64,000 nucleotides of DNA from assembly GCA_963803155.1 (NCBI GenBank), contig CAWDMN010000011.1, forward strand, positions 1 through 64,000. Direction: 5' to 3'. This DNA comes from CAWDMN01 sp963803155 (GTDB lineage: Bacteria > Acidobacteriota > Terriglobia > Versatilivoradales > Versatilivoraceae). Both the position numbers and the translations under genes were made by a program. This document shows positions 44,841 through 53,446 of this stretch, one piece after another (position 1 is the stretch's first letter; every line of letters starts with the position of its first letter). The notes under the pieces were generated by a model. The model searched no databases. It saw only the letters and a program-made list of their open reading frames with translations, and was not told the origin of the DNA.

Positions 44841-45812
44841 TTGAGTAAGAAGATTTTTGTGACACGACGTATTCCCCAACCCGGGTTGGACCTGCTGAGA
44901 GATTTTGAGGTGACCATCAATCCGGAGGACAGAGTCCTCACTCATCAGGAAGTCATCAAGGGCGCCAAGGGGAAAGACGCCGTGCTGTGCCTGCTGACGG
45001 ATCCGGTGGATAGTGAAATGATGGATGCCGCCCCCACGGTGAAAATTTTTGCCAATTACGCCGTAGGGTTCAACAATATCGATGTGGATGCAGCGACTAA
45101 GCGAAAAGTCGCGGTCACCAATACTCCCGGCGTTTTGACCGATACGACGGCGGATATGGCTTGGGCCCTCATGATGGCGGCGGCCCGCCGAATTGTGGAA
45201 TCGGATAGATATACCCGGGCGGGGCATTTCCATGGGTGGGGGCCCATGCTTTTCTTGGGCGTGGACGTCCATCACAAAACTCTCGGGATTATTGGAATGG
45301 GACGCATCGGGCAGGCCATGGCACGGAGAGCTTCCGGCTTTGGCATGAAGATTCTCTATTATGACGAGCATCCGTTGTCTCCGGAAAAGGAAACGGAGTT
45401 AAAGGTTGCCTATGTGAGCATGGAACAGCTCCTCAGGGAATCGGATTTTGTCTCTTTGCATGTGCCGTTGATGCCGTCTACTTATGAGCTGATCGGGGAA
45501 GCCGAGCTGAAATTGATGAAACCATCGGCGATCTTTATCAATACGGCCCGCGGTCCGCTGGTTGATGAAAAAGCCCTGGTGAATGCCTTGCGGACCAAGA
45601 CCATTTTCGCGGCTGGACTCGATGTCTTCGAGGACGAGCCCGCGCTGGCTCCCGGTTTGATCGAGTTGGATAACGTGGTGATTGCTCCCCACATTGCCAG
45701 CGCCTCCATCGACACACGCACCAAAATGGCTACCATGGCCGCCGGAAACATCGTCGCCTTTTTTAAGGGAGAAGTTCCGCCCAACATCGTGAATCCGGAA
45801 GTTCTCCAATAG
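44841..45812 (+). CDS. D-2-hydroxyacid dehydrogenase, glyoxylate/hydroxypyruvate reductase-like
   Basis: 323 aa from TTG at 44841 (SKKIFVTRRIPQPG), with GGGGTGG 5-6 bases before; a GTG at 44832 is less likely. Dinucleotide motif LGIIGMGRIGQAMARRASGF. Catalytic Arg in NTARGPLVDE, Glu in DVFEDEPALA and His in APHIASAS make the R-E-H triad. NAVGFNNID-like NYAVGFNNIDVDAA favours GyaR/GhrB-type substrates (glyoxylate, hydroxypyruvate). With glycerate kinase it could turn hydroxypyruvate to 2-phosphoglycerate. Confidence 0.88.
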   Translation: MSKKIFVTRRIPQPGLDLLRDFEVTINPEDRVLTHQEVIKGAKGKDAVLCLLTDPVDSEMMDAAPTVKIFANYAVGFNNIDVDAATKRKVAVTNTPGVLTDTTADMAWALMMAAARRIVESDRYTRAGHFHGWGPMLFLGVDVHHKTLGIIGMGRIGQAMARRASGFGMKILYYDEHPLSPEKETELKVAYVSMEQLLRESDFVSLHVPLMPSTYELIGEAELKLMKPSAIFINTARGPLVDEKALVNALRTKTIFAAGLDVFEDEPALAPGLIELDNVVIAPHIASASIDTRTKMATMAAGNIVAFFKGEVPPNIVNPEVLQ

Positions 45813-46520
45813 CTTGGTGGCTATTCCGGAAATGAGAGTTTGTTTAAGAACCAAAATCGAGAAACTCTAGCGCAGGGCCGCTCTCCGCGGCTCTGCCACC
45901 GGCCGGTTGAGAAGCAAAGTTCTTCCCTCATTGCATATTCGCCACGATGTGCAGCCCTGATTAACTTTCGATCAGCAAGGCCAAAAAACAGCCGCGGATT
46001 TGCGCGGATGAACGCGGACGGAAATGCAAGGAACCAAATAGAAAAATAGATCAGGATATCTATCTGCGTTTCATCCGCGCCCATCCCTGCTAAAATTATA
46101 TTGTAAGTAACATGGCTTCAGCCGACCTCGCTATGTTCGGCGGGTGTAAGCCCGGCGGTAGGGGCACTTCGCCGAACCGTCCGCCAATGTTCCCCCTGCG
46201 GGCGCATTTGGCGAAAGTGTCCTAAAACATAGTCAAACCATCTGATCGGAGGCCCCCGCGATCTTTACGGAGACTACAGAGTCGGGCCGAGAAGAGCGTT
46301 GGCTGGCCGGGAAATTCCCGGGATACGGAGAGTATCAGCGCCGCGTCCGCAAGCTTGTCCCATTCATCTACTGACTTGCATGGCCCAACCATGTGGAAAA
46401 GGCGCTGCAATTGGCTTTTCTCTCATTTCGGAAAATCGGGATTCTCGCAATTCCACTGCGCTGGATGAACAAACCGCGCGCGCCGGTGAGTGGTGACTTT
46501 TTTGTGCGGAGAAATGCGAA
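45813..46520. other. Intergenic region with GC-rich dispersed-repeat debris
   Basis: It contains GCCGCGGATTTGCGCGGATG with GAACGCGGACGG (near 45990-46020) and a GTTTCATCCGCGCCCATCC relative of it (near 46063-46085). Inverted segments around TTCGGCGGGTGTAAGCCCGG (46136) are also present. Short frames on both strands are not gene-like. Confidence 0.55.
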
Positions 46521-47363
46521 ATGACAAGGAATAAAGATTCAAATTCTCCACGGCCTGAGTATGTCGCGGAACACTATTCTTCGGGATATGAAGCGAACCG
46601 CCTACAAACAGGCCACGGCCAGATTGACCGCGAACGATCTCGCGAATTACTCCAGCGATTCCTGCCTCAGCCGCCGGCAAAAATTCTTGACGTGGGTGGC
46701 GGCCCCGGTGGCCATGCGTGTTGGCTTGCCAAACTGGGTTATGAAGTACACTTGATCGACATTGTGCCTCTTCATGTCGATCTGGCGGTACAAGCGTCAG
46801 CGCGTCAACCGGAGGCTCCGCTTGCCAGTATAAACATTGGCAATGCCTGTGCACTTTCATGGAATGACGAAACCGTCGATGCCGTTCTACTGTTTGGACC
46901 TCTTTACCATCTGACAGACCGACAAGATCGGCTCAGGGCCTTGGCGGAAGCGTATCGCGTCCTCCGGCCGAATGGTGTCTTTTTTGGCGTTGGCATATCG
47001 CGCTTCGCTTCCACATTGGATGGCCTGCGTGTCGGATTCTTGAAGGATCCGCATTTTGTGGAGATCGTAGATCAAGACTTAACGGATGGACATCATCAGA
47101 ATCGAACAGACAATCCGGAATACTTCATGGATACTTTTTTTCACCATCCCGACGAACTGAGGGGTGAGGTATCTGAAGCCGGATTCTCGGTCGGCGGAAT
47201 ATACGGTGTGGAAGGACCAACTTGGTTGGCCCCTGATCTGGATGACTGGTGGAATAATGAAAAGCAGCGGCAGTTGCTGCTTCGAATTGCGCGAATCTTG
47301 GAGACTGAGCCGAGCTTGTTGGGTGTAAGCGCGCATCTGATGGCCGTGGCAAGAAAGCAATAA
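46521..47363 (+). CDS. Class I SAM-dependent methyltransferase
   Basis: 280 aa. Motif I ILDVGGGPGGHACWLAKL, the acidic end of beta 2 in VHLIDIVPLHV, and DAVLLFGPLYHLTDRQDR with VLRPNGVFFGVGI are the Ado-Met fold marks of the Methyltransf_11 type. The substrate cannot be told. No operon partner is evident; the flanking regions contain repeats and relics. Confidence 0.85.
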   Translation: MTRNKDSNSPRPEYVAEHYSSGYEANRLQTGHGQIDRERSRELLQRFLPQPPAKILDVGGGPGGHACWLAKLGYEVHLIDIVPLHVDLAVQASARQPEAPLASINIGNACALSWNDETVDAVLLFGPLYHLTDRQDRLRALAEAYRVLRPNGVFFGVGISRFASTLDGLRVGFLKDPHFVEIVDQDLTDGHHQNRTDNPEYFMDTFFHHPDELRGEVSEAGFSVGGIYGVEGPTWLAPDLDDWWNNEKQRQLLLRIARILETEPSLLGVSAHLMAVARKQ

Positions 47364-47399
47364 AAAGCGCACATCACATTGTCACATTGAAATTTCTCA

Positions 47400-47612
47400 A
47401 TCTGCCAATGCCAGATTGAAAGGAAGTTCTATCTGTTTGCATATCTCGAATACATCGGCAAGGATTTCGAGGCCGGCATGAAATAAATGGCCGCCAACCC
47501 GGAGGCACAGCATTGGCGGAAGGAGACCGATGCCTGCCAGATCCCGCTTCCAGACGCGGCAGCGAAGGGGAATATCTGGAGCGAAATGACCGAGATCTAT
47601 TACCTTCCATAA
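47400..47612 (+). pseudogene. Relic of an L-rhamnose mutarotase-like protein
   Basis: The frame reads QIERKFYLFAYLEYIGKDFE AGMK, then a TAA stop, then MAANPEAQHWRKETDACQI and PLPDAAAKGNIWSEMTEIYY, ending at TAA 47610-47612. The part on both sides of the internal stop matches the C-terminal half of RhaM-type mutarotases (LFAYxEY...MAAxPxxQxWxxxTDxCQxPLP). The N-terminal half is absent. It lies directly before the UroD relic. Confidence 0.65.
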
Positions 47613-47614
47613 AT

Positions 47615-47710
47615 TTGACTTCACGCGAACGAGTCCTGAGCGCCTTTGCCCACGAAGAACCCGATCGCGTGCCGTGTTGGTGCGGCGCGTCTCCAGAGTT
47701 CGTCGAGTAG
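47615..47710 (+). pseudogene. Relic N-terminus of a uroporphyrinogen-decarboxylase/MtaA-type protein
   Basis: From TTG 47615: TSRERVLSAFAHEEPDRVPCWCGASPEF, then VE and a stop at 47710. This is the family's N-terminal 30 residues; nothing of the barrel follows. MtaA/MtbA-type relatives demethylate corrinoid proteins, so it may be the lost partner of the corrinoid protein at 35702. It abuts the rhamnose-mutarotase relic. Confidence 0.65.
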
Positions 47711-47752
47711 GCCAATTCGCGTCCTAGAGTGAAGACCTCTGCCTCGAATCCC

Positions 47753-49066
47753 TCAGTGCTCTTCAGTTTCTCGCATTACATTGCCAGCGAGAATCTTTGT
47801 GCCCCTTGTCTCGGGAAGACTCCAAATCCATGTTCCCGTGAAGAGCGCGAAGAAGGCGCCGATTGAGATTCCGACACCCAAGCCCTGCTCAGCCTTCAGC
47901 CAGGGTCGTGAGGCAATCCAGGTGATGATCAGCGGAGTGAAGAACTGAATGCCTCTGGCCATGTTGAAAGCCGTGCCCATGGCTGTATTTCGGATACGCG
48001 TGGGAAAAAGCTCGGAAAATATTGGACCATAGCCTGAAAAATTTCCCGTCCCCACACCCACCAGGAACATAAACAACAGCGTCAGTGCTGGCAGTGTGAC
48101 AATGCTGCTCCAAAACCATGTCACGGAGAAGAGGCCGATGGCCCAAAGAAAAGAATACAGCGTGTAAGCAATTCTGCGTCCCTTCCAGTCTGCCATAAAG
48201 CCAAAAGAGAGGTATCCGAGCAGTCCCCCGGCTTGAGTGACGAGCATCCAAATCCCAGACCTGGCCATGGAGAAATGGAGTTTATCGTAGAGATATTTGG
48301 GCATCCATGAATAGGTGAACCAATATGCTGACATGTCGGTGACCGCCAGAACCAGGCCCAGCAGAAAAAGGCGGCGGATTGATCTGTCCTGTTGCAACAA
48401 CCGCAGAAAATCATGCCCTGTCGCGGTTTTTCGCTCTGGATGTTTTTGCCATTCTTCCCAAATGTCCGACTCTGGCATAAACCGCCGAATCACGATTACC
48501 AGGACAGCAGGAACGACCGACACAAAGAAGCAAGCTCTCCATCCCCAACCAGGTCCAAAATAATGTGTAAAAACCGGTTCCAGAAAGGCCCCGACAATAG
48601 TCGCAAGTGCGATTCCAACAGGGGCTCCTGTCTGCATGACGGCGGCAAACCGGGCTCGCATGCGAGCTGGAAAGGTCTCACCCACCAGTGTTTGACCGGT
48701 CCCCCATTCCCCACCCACTCCCAACCCGGTAACTACACGGAAAAGAAGCAAGAGCCACATATTGATGCTGAAGCCGCAGCAAAAAGTTCCAAGTGAGTAG
48801 GTTAATATAGTCGCTGAAAGCACGAGTTTTCGGCCAAATCGGTCCGCCAACCAGCCAAAGACCAATCCCCCAATAGCGGTGGAAGCCAGGCTGATCCCAA
48901 GAAGGAGGGAGAGTTGGGCGTCCGATAAACCCAAGTCATGCTTGATGGGGACCAGGAGGAAGGAGAACAACATGAGATCGTAGAAGTCGAACATCCATCC
49001 TGCCCACGCCATGGCAAGGATCGTATAATGCCGTGAAGTCGGTTTGTCACTCTGATTGAGGAACAT
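47753..49066 (-). CDS. MFS transporter (sugar/organic acid type)
   Basis: 437 aa with about 12 transmembrane helices. Loop 2-3 has the MFS signature GWLADRFGRKLVLSA, loop 4-5 has VVTGLGVGGEWGTGQTLVGE (sugar porter/MHS style) and later FMADWKGRRIAY. The likely substrate is a carboxylate or sugar; nothing in sequence fixes it. It is next to a Tat-exported SelA-like gene on the same strand, separated by a 627-base gap. Confidence 0.88.
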   Translation of the reverse strand: MFLNQSDKPTSRHYTILAMAWAGWMFDFYDLMLFSFLLVPIKHDLGLSDAQLSLLLGISLASTAIGGLVFGWLADRFGRKLVLSATILTYSLGTFCCGFSINMWLLLLFRVVTGLGVGGEWGTGQTLVGETFPARMRARFAAVMQTGAPVGIALATIVGAFLEPVFTHYFGPGWGWRACFFVSVVPAVLVIVIRRFMPESDIWEEWQKHPERKTATGHDFLRLLQQDRSIRRLFLLGLVLAVTDMSAYWFTYSWMPKYLYDKLHFSMARSGIWMLVTQAGGLLGYLSFGFMADWKGRRIAYTLYSFLWAIGLFSVTWFWSSIVTLPALTLLFMFLVGVGTGNFSGYGPIFSELFPTRIRNTAMGTAFNMARGIQFFTPLIITWIASRPWLKAEQGLGVGISIGAFFALFTGTWIWSLPETRGTKILAGNVMRETEEH

Positions 49067-49693
49067 TTTCTCCGCTCCATTCTACCCGCATACACGTCTC
49101 CGGGTCCTGATTAGGCATGGCCAATCCGCCGCTTTTATCTCCTTGTGGGTTATTTGTCTCATGTTCAGCCCACTTGCTCTCAACCCAAGATCACGTTGGT
49201 TGTTTTACCGCCTGACTGGTTTGGCGCTATCGGTTCCCATCTTGGTTTGAAAACGATAATTTATTTTGGGTTACCCCATTTTTTTGTGCCATTAAAATTC
49301 TCAATACCAGCCCTCCCCTTTGGTCCTTTCAACTTGCGCCTTGAAGATCGCGCCGGAAACGGCTGCACTTTTGATCAATTGCGGCATCGCATCTCCGAGA
49401 GACGCCGATCGTTTTCTGAATCCCCAATAGAGCTGTCCGTAAGTATGCGGCAAACATGCTTGCCGCATACTTACGTGTTAATGAAATTTATTTTCGATCC
49501 CGTCCGAGCTTGACAATACAAAATCCAGCCGACAACCGCTAAGCAACGAAGCCGCGGATGATTTTCAAAGTCGGGCTAAGCACGGCTGGGGGGCGTTCTG
49601 CTCCGCCGCGAGCTGCAAGGATTGGCCGACCGCATTCCCATTGTTCTATTCCCCGGAATTTGGCACTAGCGACTCGCGACGCCTCCCCTTCTA
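49067..49693. other. Intergenic region with a perfect 16-bp hairpin
   Basis: CGTAAGTATGCGGCAA ACATGC TTGCCGCATACTTACG at 49438-49475: 16 paired bases and a 6-base loop, no mismatches. It may be the terminator of the SelA-like gene or an isolated palindromic element. Nothing else in the 627 bases is supported. Confidence 0.8.
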
Positions 49694-50983
49694 TTATCCT
49701 GCTGCCTTCTTGCGTGCATTGTTCAAGATTTCACGAAGTCTGCGGGCAACGATTAAATCTTCTCCCTCCTGGAGTGTCATGGAGACAAGTTGGAGTTGGT
49801 TTGGATGGCTTACCGATTTGCCTCCTTTGACCTCCTCCCCTTCATGGACGGCTGAAACCAGGCTCGGGTTGCTGGAGGTAAGGACCTCAATTCGTGGATC
49901 CCCATCGCGCAAGAGCTGATCACATTGCGCCACGGTCAGGCCGAAGGCTTGTTCATTCCACTGGACCGTCAATGTGGGATAACGATTTCCACCTTCAGGG
50001 ATGAGGGTCTTGGTCGTAACGCCGGGAACGGTTTCCACTAATTTGACGATGCGTTCAATCCGCCTGGCCCACTCACGATTGAGTTGCGCTAAATCCATGT
50101 GAGACCAAGCCTCAACGGCGGCGAGCATTCCGATGATTTCTTCCTTTCCTACCTTCATAGCCCGGCAGACAGCCCCTTCCCATGGACTGCAATTGGCCAG
50201 CGCCGCTTTTATCAAATCCTTGCGGCCCAGCAAAAGCCCGGCACACTGGGGACCGCGAAGTCCCTTGCCTCCACTGAAGCAGTAAAGATCAAGTCCCATC
50301 TTGGCGTATAAGGAGAGGTTTTCATAGGGTGGGATTCCGGCGGCATCGTCGAGTAGGAGCGGGACTCCCGCCTTCTTCGTGATGACGAGGGCTTGCGCCA
50401 AGCGGTCTCCCAACCAGGTGGTGTAAACCATGGCTGTTTTATCCGTGAGAGCGGCCTGCAACTCTTCACAGGAATGAGCCAGTACCAGCTTTGCTCCGGT
50501 CAGACGAATAGCGCTGTCAAAGGCAGAGCGGCCGCCCAACATCACGACCTCATTCTTGAGGTTAGTCGTGTCCGGCAGTTGCCATACATTGGCCGGATCC
50601 GCGCCGGCTATGCAAGCGGCTGCGGCTACGGCCATCGCACCGGCCGCTCCGGAGGTGACCATCCCGGATTCCGCCCCCGAGAGTTCCGCCAACCGCTTGC
50701 CGGCCGCGCGCTGTAGTTCGAAGATGTCCACAAATTGCCGGGCGGCTGCATCCATGGCTTGCCGGACTTCCGGCAGCTCGAGCGAGCCGCTCAAATAGGT
50801 CCACGTTCCTCGAGCGTTAATGAGTGGCCGTACGCCAATCCTCCGGTAAACATCAAGGGAAGATGTTTTGCCCGTGGCCGCCCAAAGTCTATCCACAAAT
50901 CCTCGGGCAGCTATGGTGCCAAGGACGGGAAAAGCTGCAACCCACTTCATAAATGCCCGCCGATGCATTGAATTTGTTTTCAT
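49694..50983 (-). CDS. Tat-exported SelA/DgaE-like PLP-dependent protein
   Basis: 429 aa. The N-terminus MHRRAFMKWVAAFPVLGTIA has a twin-arginine signal (R-R-A-F-M-K plus hydrophobic run). The rest is a class-V aminotransferase fold of the SelA type: RIGVRPLINARGTWTYLSGS, TSGAAGAMAVAAAACIAG, LLLDDAAGIPPYENL and LYCFSGGKGLRGPQCAGLLL with the PLP lysine. Selenocysteine synthase itself is cytoplasmic; this family (DgaE-like, glucosaminate ammonia-lyase relatives) is poorly known. Export of a cofactor-bound enzyme fits Tat. The gene is upstream of the MFS gene. Confidence 0.85.
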   Translation of the reverse strand: MKTNSMHRRAFMKWVAAFPVLGTIAARGFVDRLWAATGKTSSLDVYRRIGVRPLINARGTWTYLSGSLELPEVRQAMDAAARQFVDIFELQRAAGKRLAELSGAESGMVTSGAAGAMAVAAAACIAGADPANVWQLPDTTNLKNEVVMLGGRSAFDSAIRLTGAKLVLAHSCEELQAALTDKTAMVYTTWLGDRLAQALVITKKAGVPLLLDDAAGIPPYENLSLYAKMGLDLYCFSGGKGLRGPQCAGLLLGRKDLIKAALANCSPWEGAVCRAMKVGKEEIIGMLAAVEAWSHMDLAQLNREWARRIERIVKLVETVPGVTTKTLIPEGGNRYPTLTVQWNEQAFGLTVAQCDQLLRDGDPRIEVLTSSNPSLVSAVHEGEEVKGGKSVSHPNQLQLVSMTLQEGEDLIVARRLREILNNARKKAAG

Positions 50984-51159
50984 GACTCTTGTCCTTTTCA
51001 GTAAAAATTCCCGTTGTGCGATCCTTTGCCCGGTAACCTTTCACCGAAAGCTCCATGCCGGCCGTTGTGTTGGGTCGCGTGAAGGATGACTCCGTCACAG
51101 GCTAGCGTTCCACCCCTCAGTTCGATCCCGCTACGCTCAATGCTAGCCCGGGGTCCCAC

Positions 51160-53175
51160 CTATTTTTCAAACCAAACGACGGCCCCTTTTTGGATATCAG
51201 GCAAAGTCACGGTCAATTGCTCACCGACCTTTAACATGGGCAAATTTTGGACATTGCCTAAAAAATCCAGGAACCAGGCTTTAGAAATTTCCCGATCCTT
51301 CAATATCACTCGGACGCCTGTTTCAGGAATTTGGATGGGATTTTCTTTTCCCCGGAGCCCTTTGAGATTAAACAAGAACAGATGGGGCTTCCCGCCCACT
51401 TGTGTGATTTGAGTTACGCAGAAAGGCATGGCGACAATTTGAAGCGAAGGCCTGTAGCCGCATTGATTCAAGATGTTTTGAAATTTTTTTAGCTGGTCGT
51501 CCAATGGGGCGTAGCTTTTGTCGTCAAGCAGGGCCGCTTGATCAAAATATTTCTTTATGGATTCCTGGTATGCTCTGCCCGGACAATTCGGATCATAAAT
51601 CCAGAAGCCCGTTCGAGCCATAGGAGTCTGGATGGCTTGAATTGGTTTGCCAGTCAACGATTCGACAAAACTCTTGGCACGGATTGCTCCCGTTTCGTCA
51701 CGGATCCCAGTCTCGCCGGTCAAGTACAGTTGGGTTCCTGTCTTGGAGAGACTCCCCAATCGGGAAATTTCCAGGTTGGAAAGGCATTTGGCGTCCGACA
51801 CAATCAGGACTTTTCCTTTAAACAGAGCCAGAGTGCGGGGAGTCACCACCTGAAATTCGAGGTGAGATTGCAGCAACAGGCTAAAAAAACCTTCATAAGA
51901 TTTTATGAAAGTGTCAGCAAAATAGTTGCGAGTTGAGGGAGAAAAGTAAAGCCCAACCGGCGCCATGGGAAGACGCGGAGTGTAAAAGGTTTTTTCGTTC
52001 CGGGCAATCCAATCGTAGACTAATTTGCGAGTGGGGAGATGGTTGGAACCCGACATCACGTGTCCTTGGGCATCCCAGCTATTTGTTCCGGCCGCCAATT
52101 GGGCCGCAAACAGATTCTTCATGGCTTCCGTGCGATCCACTTGCTCATCTTTTTTGTCCCAGGAATAGCTGAGCATCCAGGAGGCTTTCCCTTCCGCAAA
52201 AGCCCGAAATGAATACATGCCAATCATGTATGAGAGCCAGTCAGAAGGCTGCTTTTGAGCAGCATTGCCGTCACCTCCCCCAAATTCATGAGCGATGACA
52301 TCCAGCACCGAGTACATCTCATAGACGTCTGCGCCGACACGAACCGGCTCGAAATCAATCCCCGGATAAATCTCGGCAATGGCCTTGCACCTTGGATTTG
52401 CCTTTTTGACATTTACGTTCACTTCTTTCATGAACTCGGTCAGGGTTTGGATCCGGAAGTCGATCCAGCGGCGAAAGTTGGCGTCGCTGAAATCCCCCAG
52501 CTTGACATCTTTTTTGGCGTCCAATCCCGTTTTTATTCGAAAGGCTTCCACGGTGTAATTGTCAAAGCTGGCCCAGGTGTTTTCCCAACCGTCAAAATGG
52601 GTCATCCAGTAAGGGATATCGACGTAAACGCCATCGATCCCGGTGGCCGCAATTTGCCAGACTTGCTCCATGTAGCGCTGACGCCACTCTTTGGCATATG
52701 GGGAGATCCAAACATCTTCATCGCCCTTCCTAACCCAAAAGGCCGATCCTCCGCCAAAAACAGCGGGACGGTTCGTGAGGTCCCGTTGGACCCAATCGGG
52801 ATGGTCCTTGAAAAATGAATGGGTGGTTTTATCGGCATTCGCCGTGATGCATTCCAATCCCGCTATGTAGGCAAATACATAATTGCCGGCTGCATGAGCT
52901 TTTTGAGCCATCAAAGCCAGGGCTTCCAACTTTTCCTTGGGATCGAGAAAGCTCTCGTAGCGGCCGGGAGGATCGTTGTCCACTTCAATCCCGAAAAGGT
53001 TGGTTTCCTTGGCGTCCTGGAGGATGCGGTCGACAGCTTTTGAGTTCAAGCCATGTCCGGCCGTGCGGACATAATGCGTCCAGTCTTGCGGGGACTCTGC
53101 AGCTAATGAAAGGGAAGCGGCAAATAACAACAGGCTGCCAATTAAGGCGGAAATTAGATTAATATGCCGATTCAT
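51160..53175 (-). CDS. Secreted TIM-barrel glycoside-hydrolase-like protein (GHL6-like)
   Basis: 671 aa from the ATG at 53175, which follows GGAGGAG. Signal peptide MNRHINLISALIGSLLLFAA, cleavage near AAES. A barrel-type catalytic region has GIDGVYVDIPYWMTHFDGW, KAIAEIYPGIDFEP and EFGGGDGNAA, then a C-terminal beta region. The pattern resembles hypothetical glycosyl hydrolase families (GHL6/alpha-amylase-like). Acidic catalytic residues are plausible (Asp in VYVD, Glu in AEIYPG) but not proven. It is first from the end in the secreted-protein run. The frame further upstream is repeat R2. Confidence 0.72.
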   Translation of the reverse strand: MNRHINLISALIGSLLLFAASLSLAAESPQDWTHYVRTAGHGLNSKAVDRILQDAKETNLFGIEVDNDPPGRYESFLDPKEKLEALALMAQKAHAAGNYVFAYIAGLECITANADKTTHSFFKDHPDWVQRDLTNRPAVFGGGSAFWVRKGDEDVWISPYAKEWRQRYMEQVWQIAATGIDGVYVDIPYWMTHFDGWENTWASFDNYTVEAFRIKTGLDAKKDVKLGDFSDANFRRWIDFRIQTLTEFMKEVNVNVKKANPRCKAIAEIYPGIDFEPVRVGADVYEMYSVLDVIAHEFGGGDGNAAQKQPSDWLSYMIGMYSFRAFAEGKASWMLSYSWDKKDEQVDRTEAMKNLFAAQLAAGTNSWDAQGHVMSGSNHLPTRKLVYDWIARNEKTFYTPRLPMAPVGLYFSPSTRNYFADTFIKSYEGFFSLLLQSHLEFQVVTPRTLALFKGKVLIVSDAKCLSNLEISRLGSLSKTGTQLYLTGETGIRDETGAIRAKSFVESLTGKPIQAIQTPMARTGFWIYDPNCPGRAYQESIKKYFDQAALLDDKSYAPLDDQLKKFQNILNQCGYRPSLQIVAMPFCVTQITQVGGKPHLFLFNLKGLRGKENPIQIPETGVRVILKDREISKAWFLDFLGNVQNLPMLKVGEQLTVTLPDIQKGAVVWFEK

Positions 53176-53204
53176 GAAAACTCCTCCGAAAATCCCGATG
53201 CCAG

Positions 53205-53237
53205 AGACCTCACAGGTCTCCAAGACCTGTGAGGTCT
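53205..53237. repeat. Perfect 15-bp hairpin, AGACCTCACAGGTCT type
   Basis: AGACCTCACAGGTCT CCA AGACCTGTGAGGTCT at 53205-53237, no mismatches. This is a palindromic dispersed element of a type seen in several phyla. It lies between the GHL6-like start and repeat R2. Confidence 0.85.
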
Positions 53238-53254
53238 GTAGATTTTCATTGTCT

Positions 53255-53415
53255 TGTTGTGCCAGCCACGCTGGCATGTGCAGCTCCTTCGAAAACAGCG
53301 GAGATGGAGGCGGGGTGCCCTCACTCCGCCTGGGTTTGCCAAGCGTGCTGAGACGGCCTGAGGGCAGGCCGCCTCCATCATCCCATTTTCATCCTCTAAT
53401 TGAGCCAGCCATGCT
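53255..53415 (-). repeat. Dispersed repeat R2 (copy 2)
   Basis: On the minus strand GAGGATGAAAATGGGATGAT, then GGAGGCGGCCTGCCCTCAGG and CGTCTCAGCACGCTTGGC, ending near ATGCCAGCGTGGCTGGCACA. This is the same family as 36600-36750, with its end joined to the N-terminus of the downstream reading frame. A third short relative is at 63430-63470. Confidence 0.8.
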
Positions 53416-53446
53416 CGCATACGAAACTCTTCTGACAATCCACTCT

